Shown here piece by piece: positions 55,775 through 64,000 of a stretch of DNA of 64,000 nt (the stretch's first letter is position 1; each line of letters opens with the position of its first letter). A program made the position numbers and the translations under genes. Source of the DNA: Fulvia fulva. Lineage: Eukaryota; Ascomycota; Dothideomycetes; Mycosphaerellales; Mycosphaerellaceae. The notes under the pieces were generated by a model. The model was not told where the DNA came from and searched no databases. It saw only the letters and a program-made list of their open reading frames with translations. The DNA lies in the NCBI RefSeq assembly GCF_020509005.1, contig NC_063012.1, positions 3,906,001 through 3,970,000 on the forward strand, read 5' to 3'.

Positions 55775-57181
55775 CTATCGTAGCCTTCTGACCAGCCTTC
55801 TATACCATCCACTCGCTAATGGCTGCTGTGCTGGCTGCTGGCCATCTTGAAGCATACAGGCAATGTTTCTCCTGCCTTGCTTCTCCAATCGGGCATGCCA
55901 CTCATCAGGCGTATCGGTGATGACCCAGTCATAGCCTTCTTGTAGGATCCAATTGAAGTCAGAACGATAGTCGTGGCCATCAGTTGAGGCATTGCCGACT
56001 AGTGTGTCGAGTAGAACTGGAGCTGCATCTTCTGAGTACGAGAGAAAAGGCTGTTGTTCACGCGCTCGTCAGCTGGAAGCGTGTGGTTGTCGGTATCGAA
56101 GCTGTAGGTAGTCAGTACAGAGCCTTCGCCGCACGGGTTTTCTTACAATGTGCGCGCTGATGTGATGGGATCGACGAAGTCACCAATCGCAAAGCTAGCA
56201 GTATTATCAGCACATATCACAGTACACCTTTACTTCGCGTCAGACTCACAATATTCCACTAGTTCCAAACATCGCTCCTTCCAACCCCTCCTTCTAAACC
56301 AAATCCAACAATCCTTGAAGCAAGCCACCCTTCGCCCTCATCTCAGTCTCTGCGCTAATCGTATAATTCGTCCTCGCAAAAGCCTTCAACCCACCAAACA
56401 CATCCCAATCCCCTTCGTCCTGCGGCTTATGCACTGGAATGTACGCAAGCCGCACATCCTCCCTGAACGCATCCCGGACCCAAGGCAACGCTTCAAATTC
56501 CTTGGGCGTCTTCCACCACGTAGCCTGGAGTTTGTAAATACACCACCTATTAGCAGGAACGCCAGCACGGTTCGTTAGATTCTTGAGTTGCCAGTAAGCC
56601 GGTTCAACAGCTTCCTTGTCTTTAAGATCGAGCTGCAACACGACGTTGGCGCCGGAATCGTGGATACTTTGGACCATTTGTGGTAGGGTAGGGACGGTTT
56701 CTATGTGGACTCTACCACCTTCGTCACGGAGGTGGAGCTTCTCGATCAGACCTGTGAAGTTGAGGTCGTTCACGCTTGGGTTGTAGCCTTGGCCAGTGAA
56801 GGATTGTAAGCTGCTTGGCCAGTCTGCTCGCCAATGTCTGTCTCGCGCCCGAGACCGGTGTCGTGAATCATCGGCAATTGGCCGTCTGCTGAGATGTGGA
56901 TGTCGGTTTCGATGCACTCCAGGCCAGCTTCTGTTGCCCGGAAGTAGGCATCTCGAGAATTCTCGGTTGTGCCATTCCACCTGTGACCAGTTCGTAAGCC
57001 CAGTTGGTCTCACCGCGGTGATATAACCCACCGTTGGCCTCTATGTGCGCAAAGAATCACTCAGTCATCGTGAGGTCGGCGGAACGCATCAATGATCTTG
57101 TGTACATCGTATGGTTGCCTTGCCGCATTTGCAACAGCAGTGAGCAGGAATACTGCAACGAGGTTGTAGAGTGGTGGTCAT
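55775..57181 (-). pseudogene. Glycerophosphodiester phosphodiesterase-like pseudogene
   Basis: Pieces in order on the minus strand: signal peptide (LVAVFLLTAVANA), YDVHKIIDAF, CAHRG, a 51 bp intron at 56,981-57,031 joining to WNGTTENSRDAYF, then ECIETDIHISADGQLPMIHD (the GDPD Glu-Asp metal site and second catalytic His), LQLDLKDKEAVEPAYW, KLQATWW, AYIPVHKP, NYTISAE, and near 55,900 YDWVITDTPDEWHARL. The order and motifs fit secreted fungal GDPD-family enzymes. Lesions: frame break near 57,165 just after the ATG, TGA at 57,061-57,063 at a likely Trp, one missing base near 56,800, and stops and frame changes between 56,295 and 55,990. Sequencing error could explain one lesion, not all. No expression signal is evident. 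Confidence 0.8.
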
Positions 57182-57343
57182 ACTGAGTAAAGTGCTCATT
57201 AGCATGCACGTTGATCTAGCTGGGCCTTATATACCAGGTATTTGCATGGTCAAGGTCAAGCTACGCCACGTGGAGTGCGCATAGGTTGGCCGGACCTTTG
57301 CCAAGGCGGGCAGGTAAAACAATAAATATCCCTGTGACGGCGT
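57182..57343. other. Short intergenic region between GDPD pseudogene and DHCR24-like gene
   Basis: 162 bp holding the former promoter of the pseudogene and the 3' end of the FAD oxidoreductase. A possible TATA-like TATATAAGG lies at about 57,226-57,234 on the minus strand. Confidence 0.3.
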
Positions 57344-58893
57344 TCAATCGCTCTTTCCCTTCGCCAGCCCATACTCTCTTTCAAGCAAAGTCTTGGCAAC
57401 TCCGTACAATGCGCTGACTGGCCAGACACGCCAAAGCTGAGTGCGTAACCATGTTGACCTCTTGTCGGTGCTCGCATGCGTTTTGCTCAAGTCGACTCTG
57501 ACCTTCTCGAACACACTGGGCAGGTAAGTAGCATGGTACTTCTCACGCAGGGCTTCGTACCACTTCCGGTCATATATCGACCAGAACTCGTCCTCTGTGT
57601 AGAATGCTTGTGCATATAGCCATTTTATGCCGCCAAGTTCTCTCAGCTTGCGCTCCAGTTGTCGGTTTTGTTCGATGAACTTCACATAGTTCGACGATCC
57701 AGGACCCCAGACGCCAATGTTGATGAATGAGACAGACTTCTCATCTGTAGGTGGGTCGCCTCCTATGGTCGGGTGGAGTGAGACATGCTCACCACGCTTG
57801 AGAGGACACAACCAAAGAGGCCAAAACCCATACTGATCGTCCACAAACTGTACGAACTCCTCCACTCCGCTCCGTGGCAAGAGGAGATCCTGGATAATGT
57901 ACCGTGACGAGTGGCCAGACCTGTGAAGCGCGTGATACATCACTTTCGTATGCATGAAGTAGTCCAAAGCCCAGCGGGTGACCCGATTGAACGGCGTCAG
58001 GAAGTATCGATAGGCATATTTGCCCGTCCAGAATGCACCGCGATCGTACCGGAAAAGGTAGTCCTTGACAGGAGCTACGACTGTGACCTTCTCAAAGCCT
58101 CTCGTTGCTCTGTCAACATGGATGTAGAACCAAGGATCCTGAGCGCGGCTGAAGTGTTGTATCTTGCTGCCAGAAGACGGTTGGTCCGTGAGCTTGCCCG
58201 TAACGATTACGCCCTTCGTCAGGCTGAATTGAATGCCGTCCACAAAGTCGTTTGTCCCATCATTGGTCACAACGTCCATGGTTGATATGGCTTCCTTGAC
58301 GCTGCGGCATGGCTGGTATGTCATCTCAACATATTCCTTCGCAGGTATCAGTTGCAATTCAAATAGAGTGGCAACACCCAGGGTTCCGAAAGAGCCAGCA
58401 GCGCCATGAAACAGATCCTCTCTCTCAGTAGGCGACGCTCGAACAACCTCGCCATCGGGCAAGACGATCTCGAACCAGTTGACGATGCGATCGAAGAAAC
58501 CATATTTGAAGCCGCTGCTCTCACCCGCCGTTCCAGCAAAGCCTACACAGTTGTGAGCAGCAAACTCATCATGACAGTCAGGTCATGCAACATACCTCCG
58601 CCGACGGTAATCCCAGGAAACTCCATAATCACAGGCGGTATCACTCCATGCGGCAGGGTTCCATCAACCAGACCTTCCATTCCGACGTTTGGCTCGACCA
58701 AGCATGTCATCTTTTCAGTGTCCACGCCGATGACATGATTGAGACCGCTTGTGTCGATGATCTTCTTGGAGTCAAACTCCCGCACTTGTGTCGTGTTTGT
58801 CGATCCATGGTAGATTCGGTAGGGCACTTGTCGTTGATGGAAGTCGACTACTTGTGAAGCGATCCTCGAGACAGCTCGCTTGTGCTCTTCCAT
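57344..58893 (-). CDS. DHCR24-like FAD-linked oxidoreductase (delta24-sterol reductase family)
   Basis: Exons 58,893-58,596 and 58,542-57,344. The 53 bp intron (GTATGT...TGTAG) joins a conserved GGGFAGT-type motif. 498 residues, near the 516 of animal DHCR24. The N-terminal FAD_binding_4 domain has YRIYHGSTNTT, DTSGLNHVIGVD, LVEPNVGM, PPVIMEFPGITVGG, then SSGFKYGFFDRIVNWFEIVL and GAAGSFGTLGV. The C-terminal half has HSSRYIIQDLLLPRSGVEEF and PLWLCPLKRG, typical of this family. Members reduce the C24-25 double bond of sterols with NADPH and FAD in the ER. Fungi make ergosterol without this step, so the true substrate here is uncertain. No clear N-terminal membrane anchor is seen. The ATG has a good context (GCAGCCATGG) and an upstream in-frame stop. 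Confidence 0.85.
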
Positions 58894-59375
58894 GGCTGCC
58901 AGGCGGAAGTCGGCGGCACTGCGAGAGACAACACGACGGGGAGTTGTTTCGTGAGGGCTGTGTCGCTAAAAGAGTTAAAGACTTTGCTTTGAGTAATGTT
59001 GTCTTGTCAGGTTACATGTACACATGTTCGAAGTGAAAGTGCAGGAGTTTCGTCGAGTACGGCTCCGCGGAAAGATCAAACAAGGTTGTGGATCCTGGTC
59101 GGAGCGTTTCGATCTTCACCAGCCACACTCTTGACGTTGACAACTTCCTTGGCGATCAACCACATGCATGGCAGCAACCGTATGATCGATTCGTACGGCG
59201 TGGACTGTGGATGGTGGAGTGCCCTTATCGACCAGCAATAACGTCGCTATCGAGTCCGTTTGAGAATGCCTCAAAGACTCTGCGTACGTCTGGCTTCCGC
59301 ATCGCTATACATTGATGATTTGCTGCACCTGGGCAAGTTGTGTTGCAATGCCTCGTGATCATCGGGCATGAAATG
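58894..59375. other. Intergenic region: promoter of DHCR24-like gene and 3' region of KDSR
   Basis: 482 bp between two minus-strand genes. Only short overlapping ORFs without family resemblance. No RNA gene or repeat recognised. Confidence 0.4.
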
Positions 59376-60556
59376 TCAGTTCGAAACTGCTAGCCCGTTC
59401 TTCTTGCCATGATTGTACACCTTCAGATCCATATCTGGTCCGATGAAAAGCCACGCGACAGCTATAGCCCAGCTGAACAGCGTGTCCACAAACAAATTGT
59501 TGCGTGGACTTCCACCAAGTGCGCCTGCTCTCATCGCATCCCCTAGCAGTTGCGTCGTGATCAGGAAACCGCCCTTCTCAAGTCCCTTCACAGCGGCAAG
59601 AGCCACCTCATCTTCTGTCTGAGCAATGTCGCCCTCTTCCAGGACCTTGGTCACTGGGTGCTTGACCTTCTCTTCCTCCTCGTAGCCTGGGGAAGTGATC
59701 GTGCCAGGCAGTACACAGTGAATCTTGATGTCCGTCGCAGGGCCAGTGACCGGATCCTTACGTCTCGCCCCGTTATACAAAAGGACTTCAGACCGTAGTG
59801 TGTCTGCTAAACTCCGCATTGCAGACTTTGGGCCAGCGTACGGAGTATAGCCTGCGAGTCCCACAAAACAGGCGACACTAGAGGTGCAAATGAAATGTCT
59901 CGGCCTGACTGATTTCGGATCTGTAACTTGTTGCTTGCTGGTTGCCGGTTTGACCCATTCTCTCAACGTCGTTTGTGCGAGATATGCGGCCGCAAAGTAG
60001 TTGAGGTCCATCTGCGATCTGAGGAGTTCCGGGGAGCAGTTCAGGAACAGATCTGGATGGGCAGATCCGGCATTGGCCCAAACGATATCTGGTGGGTTGC
60101 CATTATTCCAGGCAGTGACTTCTGCGATGATCCGCTCGTTCTCTTCCACTTTCGTGACATCTGCGCTGATGGCAAGGAACTTCTGGGAAGGACTCTTTGC
60201 AGCAGGCTGTAGGACTCGTCAGCAGTGACTTTCTCATGTCAAGCCACGAGATATACAGACCGAAATGTACTTGATCGCTTCGTCAAGCTTCTTTTGAGTT
60301 CTGGCGACAATGACCACGTTGGCGCCTTTCTGCGCAAGAAGCTTGGCCAGTCCTCTGCCCATGCCCTGAGATCCACCTGTGATCACGACAGTCTATACAG
60401 CGAATTAGCGGATTGTCGGTCCAAGAGCATGATTGCACTCACTCGTCCTTCGACCTCGAAGTGATTCTTCCTCGAGAAGAGGCCCATGATGTCCAGCGCG
60501 AGAATCAACAAAAGCCCACAGAGACCGGCAGAGGCCCACAGGAAGCCTATCGCCAT
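59376..60556 (-). CDS. 3-ketodihydrosphingosine reductase (KDSR/TSC10-like SDR)
   Basis: Exons 60,556-60,443, 60,392-60,261 and 60,206-59,376, with introns of 50 bp (GTGAGT...TATAG) and 54 bp (GTCTGT...TACAG); both keep phase. 358 residues. It has an N-terminal membrane segment (about residues 3-27), then NHFEVEGR and the dinucleotide motif [10 protein letters not shown] at 43, NAG at 127-129, catalytic Ser191/192, Tyr205 and Lys209 (YAGPK), and a C-terminal hydrophobic stretch with [11 protein letters not shown]. It is an NADPH-dependent reductase of the second step of sphingolipid synthesis in the ER membrane. An in-frame ATG at 60,625 would add 23 residues; 60,556 is preferred by context and family start. 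Divergent from the CCDC25-like gene. Confidence 0.88.
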
Positions 60557-60843
60557 TGCCGCCCTTCTGTGGTGGGATGTTATAGCAACATGGAAGTTAA
60601 TAGACGAGGGTCGATGTATCAGCAAGGGAGGCGCCTTAATAAGGCAGCTGATTGCAGGGGTCCGATGAGTGAGGGCTGAAATGGGATCCTGGGACCAACA
60701 ACTTCACGACGCGGGCAAAGAGCACAACCAGCACCTCCACCTGCACAGCTGCATCCTTGAGGATTGCGGTGGAAATTCCTCCAACACGCCACGCGACACT
60801 GTAGCAACCGTAACGCCTTGCAAAACGCCACCACCCACACAAG
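60557..60843. promoter_or_regulatory. Shared divergent promoter of KDSR and CCDC25-like genes
   Basis: 287 bp between the two start codons, compact enough to be one bidirectional promoter. No TATA box or known operator is obvious. Confidence 0.4.
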
Positions 60844-61596
60844 ATGGTCTTCTACTTCACCAGCAACGTCGTCGACCCGCCCGCCTTCATCTACGTCGGC
60901 AAAGACAAAGTCGAGAGTATGCCACCCTCGCCTACAATCCGCGCATGAACATATCACTAAATTGGCTAGAGATGAGGATCTGATCGCCCACGGCTGGCCC
61001 GAAGACATCTGGTTCCACGTCGACAACCTCTCATCCGCTCACATCTACCTCCGCCTCCCGCCCACCACCACCTGGGACGCCATCCCCACCGCGCTCCTGA
61101 CCGACTGCGCCCAGCTCACCAAAGCCAACAGCATAGAAGGCAACAAGAAGGACAATGTGACCATCATCTATACACCGTGGAGCAACCTCAAGAAGAGCGG
61201 AAACATGGCCACCGGACAGGTCGGCTTCAAGAACGACAAGATGGTGAAGCGCGTGTATGTGGAGAAGCGGGAGAACGTGATTGTGAATCGTCTAAACAAG
61301 ACCAAGGTGGAGAAGTTTCCCGATCTGAGGGAGGAGAAGGCGGAGAGGGAGAAGGAGTTGCGGAAGGTTGAGAGGATAGCAGCGCAGGAGAAGGTATGCT
61401 TGAAGGAAGGTGGGCTGGCTGTGTGGATTGTGCTGACAATGCGGTGCAGAAGAAGGAAGAGGCGAAGGTTGCCGAAGAGCGGCAACGACTCAAATGGCAG
61501 AAGGATCACATGTATGATGATCTCCATGCTGATGATAACATGGCAGAGTCGAGCAACCAAGACAGAGACGAGGACTTCCTGGACGATTTCATGTAG
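60844..61596 (+). CDS. CCDC25-like protein (NFACT-R/DUF814 domain)
   Basis: Exons 60,844-60,916, 60,972-61,393 and 61,450-61,596, with introns of 55 bp (GTATGC...TAGAG) and 56 bp (GTATGC...TGCAG). Frame checks leave a 213-residue protein, close to the 208 of human CCDC25. It starts MVFYFTSN, has GWPEDIWFHVDNLSSAHIYL (the NFACT-R core), LTKANSIEGNKKDN, IIYTPWSNLKKSG and VGFKNDK, then a long charged coiled coil (residues about 135-195), ending SNQDRDEDFLDDFM. The family is conserved across eukaryotes. NFACT-R domains of larger relatives bind tRNA on stalled ribosomes, and human CCDC25 has been reported to bind DNA. The role in fungi is not settled. Convergent with DPP III, 136 bp between stops. 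Confidence 0.9.
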
Positions 61597-61732
61597 CGAC
61601 GGCTATGTGAGTCGAGCAACATCTGCGAAGCAAGACCGGACACCTTGCATTCCTCTACCATATGCTTTTCCGACCCCATGCATCAACTCCATGGCAACGC
61701 TTTTGGTACCGTCCTAACTCGCGTGGCTAGAC

Positions 61733-63952
61733 TCAGATGTAGTCACGATCCGCGAAGCTCTGAATCATGCCCTCTGGTGTCGCATCATACTCCTTGAGCA
61801 CTACATTGTCACCATCCAAGAACGTATTGGCCTGGACGAAGACCTTTCTGGGCTTCGCTTGGCGCACTACCTCGGGACGAAGCTTCGTTGCAAACCATTC
61901 GTTGACGGTTGTAATGCCCTCGTACAGTTCCTTGCCAGCCTTCAGATCTGCTGTGGCTTTGAACACCTGCAGCTTCTGCAGGAACTTGTTCACTGCTGGA
62001 CGTCCGTGTGATTCGATCTTATTGCGGTCAAGGAAGATGGTCAAGTCCGACAGGTCGTTCTTAGAGTATTGCAGCTCGCAGAACTCCTTTCCAGCTGACA
62101 AGAAAGTCTGGAGGAGAGCAAATCGAGCCTGCATATGAGCTTGTCCCCATTTTCGAGAGTTCGGATCCCAGAACTGCAGGGCGGCGACACCTGCGCGCGC
62201 CATTTGAAGGTAGCAGACAAACAGGACATCACCTGCGACACCATTGATGTCTTCTTTGCCGTCGCCAAAGCCGAAGATCTGAAGGATACCGTAGTCCGGA
62301 CACAGACTCATTGCTACAGCCTCTGCTCTGCACTCCTCATAGCTTGGACCCATGCCACCAAATACGGTGCCCCAGGTCTCCCCAGGCTTATACCATGTGG
62401 AAATTGGCTTTCCAGTGATGGGCGAAGTAGGTGGGTTCTTGTGATCAAAGTTGTATTTGCCAGTCTCAGTCTCTTGCAGCAGCTTACCGCAGCCATGACC
62501 CAGCAACTCGTGTAGGCCAACTTGGACCTCGAATGCTTCGTCCTTGTGCTTATCCCATAGGTCTTGGTCCTCGGCCTTGATGAACGGCGTTGGCTCTTTT
62601 GGCGCGGCGGCGCTCAGGACGTTTCCCAACGAAACGTTCTTGAAGCCGTCGTTTTGCCGAACCATATCATAGTTGGGAATGTTGATGCCTGCAGGAATTC
62701 CGCTGCCTGCAAATGTCAAGACTTCGAGCGAAGTGAAATCTGGCGCCAGAAACTTGTCTTTTTCGAAGGCTTCTGGCCATGGGAGTTTCGGGATTTGCTT
62801 TGGCGCAGACTCAACCAACTTGCTGAAGGCTTTAGTGCGCTCCTTATTGATCATGGCTGCGAAGCCTTCCCACTCTCCACGAATGCCATGAGGATCTCGA
62901 TAAGTCTCGATAAAGCCAATGTTGCATTCGACCATGGGGCCCTTGTCCTTGATCCAGTGACGCTGAGAATCGAGATGCGCATACATTGATCCATCGTGGA
63001 AGGCTTTGACATACTCGCCTTGCATCTTGTCTTCTTCCTCGTTCAGGGCGAACTTCTTGGCCTCCGTCAGGTTGCGAGCAATCTTGCCCATCTCAGTCTT
63101 GTGGTCTCCGTAGACGAGACTGAGCTTCTTGCCTTTGAGTGGTCCCTCGAGCGTCCATTGCGACTCCTTCAGATCGCGCTGGGCTGGCTCAGTCACTGCG
63201 GATGCAATCAGCAGCTCAAAATCGCCGGATCCGAGCTTGCGAAGCCTCGTGTTCTCTGGCATGAGCGCAAGATCCTTCACGAAGTCCGACACGTACGTGA
63301 TCTCCGCTTTTGTGATGTCGGGTGAGTCTGGGTAGTAAGTGGATACATGGCCTTCGTCAAGGTAGCCCAAGTGCATTTTTGAGATCGAATTCGATTCGTA
63401 GACATCGTCTTTGACCTGAGCCCAGAGCTTCTCAGCCTCAGGTGAAGACTTTGCCAGCGCCGTGACTTGCTCTGTTTCGACACGAGGAATGAACTTTGAA
63501 TCGCCAAAGCTCTTGTAGTTACCAGTGTTGCCGATGAACTGGGCTGCGTAGTTCAGAAACTGTTGTAGGTCTTCATCACTGACGCCGGCATTCGACGAGA
63601 GCTTCTTCCAGTCACCTATATGTCTATCAGCCCGAGGAACGAGAGCTGAGGAGCCTTCGATAGTTACCATTGCAGCTCTTGTGAAGTGCGAGGATGAAAT
63701 CATAGATCAACTCGCTCTCTGGCGAGACCTGGCGCAGATTCACCCTGGTCCCCGCGAGCGCAGCCCTGGAGATGTAGTGCGCATACTTCTTCTCCTTGGT
63801 CGACAGTGCCTCAAAGTGTGGTTTGATGCTTAGTGGTACCACAGTCGGCGGGTCTTTGAGAATGTCAGCAGTGTTCAGGTGGCAAGCAAGGCGGACTCAC
63901 CATCTGCCAGGTACTGCTTCAGCGTGGCATCATCCATTGCGTTCTCCAACAT
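61733..63952 (-). CDS. Dipeptidyl peptidase III (M49 metallopeptidase)
   Basis: Exons 63,952-63,901, 63,853-63,668 and 63,615-61,733, with introns of 47 bp (GTGAGT...AAAG) and 52 bp (GTAACT...ATAG); phases agree. 706 residues. Zinc motif HELLGH at 448-453 (the family's HEXXGH with one extra residue) and the second zinc-ligand motif EECRAE at 506-511. Also HYISRAALAGTRVNLRQVSPES near the start and YLDEGHVSTYYP. It removes dipeptides from the N-terminus of short peptides in the cytosol. An alternative ATG at 63,937 is five codons in. The frame is open to the window edge, so an upstream exon or mitochondrial leader cannot be excluded. No lesions. Confidence 0.93.
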
Positions 63953-64000
63953 CTTTACGGCCGGTGAAGGTGTTGTGCAGTGTATTCTTGATCCTGCAAG

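Noticed and set aside
56150..56578. 142-codon plus-strand ORF
   Set aside because: Opposite the GDPD-like coding pieces, which carry the conserved motifs.

Overview
The window reads as a filamentous ascomycete genome (Pezizomycotina; Dothideomycete-like is my guess). Genes on the right have 47-77 bp GT-AG introns and fungal products. Positions 1 to about 52,700 are nested retroelements, most with the signature of repeat-induced point mutation (RIP): CpA/TpG dinucleotides are almost gone, TpA and TAG/CTA are in excess, CpG is kept, and TAG replaces Trp and Gln codons.

Transposon block. 1-2,230: a Ty3/gypsy derivative (minus strand) whose Gag is fused in frame to the end of integrase. 2,240-6,850: a RIP-degraded copia element (minus). 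7,751-9,585: a 5'-truncated LINE (family B), open except for one TAG. 9,590-33,979: a degraded gypsy region arranged as a very large inverted repeat, with arms 11,858-25,783 and 27,127-33,979 around a 1,343 bp spacer. The left arm alone carries a complete gypsy chromovirus (14,051-21,118, minus) with identical 372 bp LTRs, a 5 bp target duplication, intact Gag and Pol, a self-priming type primer site and an antisense ORF with Zn2Cys6 cysteine spacing. 32,700-43,255: nested family A LINEs in both orientations plus a family B fragment. 43,502-48,250: a lightly RIPed copia element inserted in another family A LINE that resumes to about 51,585. 51,586-52,700: a RIPed pogo/Fot1-like DDE transposase remnant.

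Gene block (about 52,800 to the end). Base composition returns to normal coding DNA. After a 143 bp MITE-like hairpin come a secreted GH55 exo-beta-1,3-glucanase (+), a glycerophosphodiester phosphodiesterase pseudogene (-), a DHCR24-like FAD oxidoreductase (-), a 3-ketodihydrosphingosine reductase (-) divergent from a CCDC25-like gene (+), and dipeptidyl peptidase III (-), convergent with CCDC25. Splice sites were placed by reading frame and by remembered family consensus. The genes do not form a biosynthetic cluster; they look like ordinary single-copy genes beside a transposon island.

Coordinates inside RIPed elements are approximate unless a terminal repeat or target duplication is cited. 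No tRNA, rRNA or CRISPR array was recognised.
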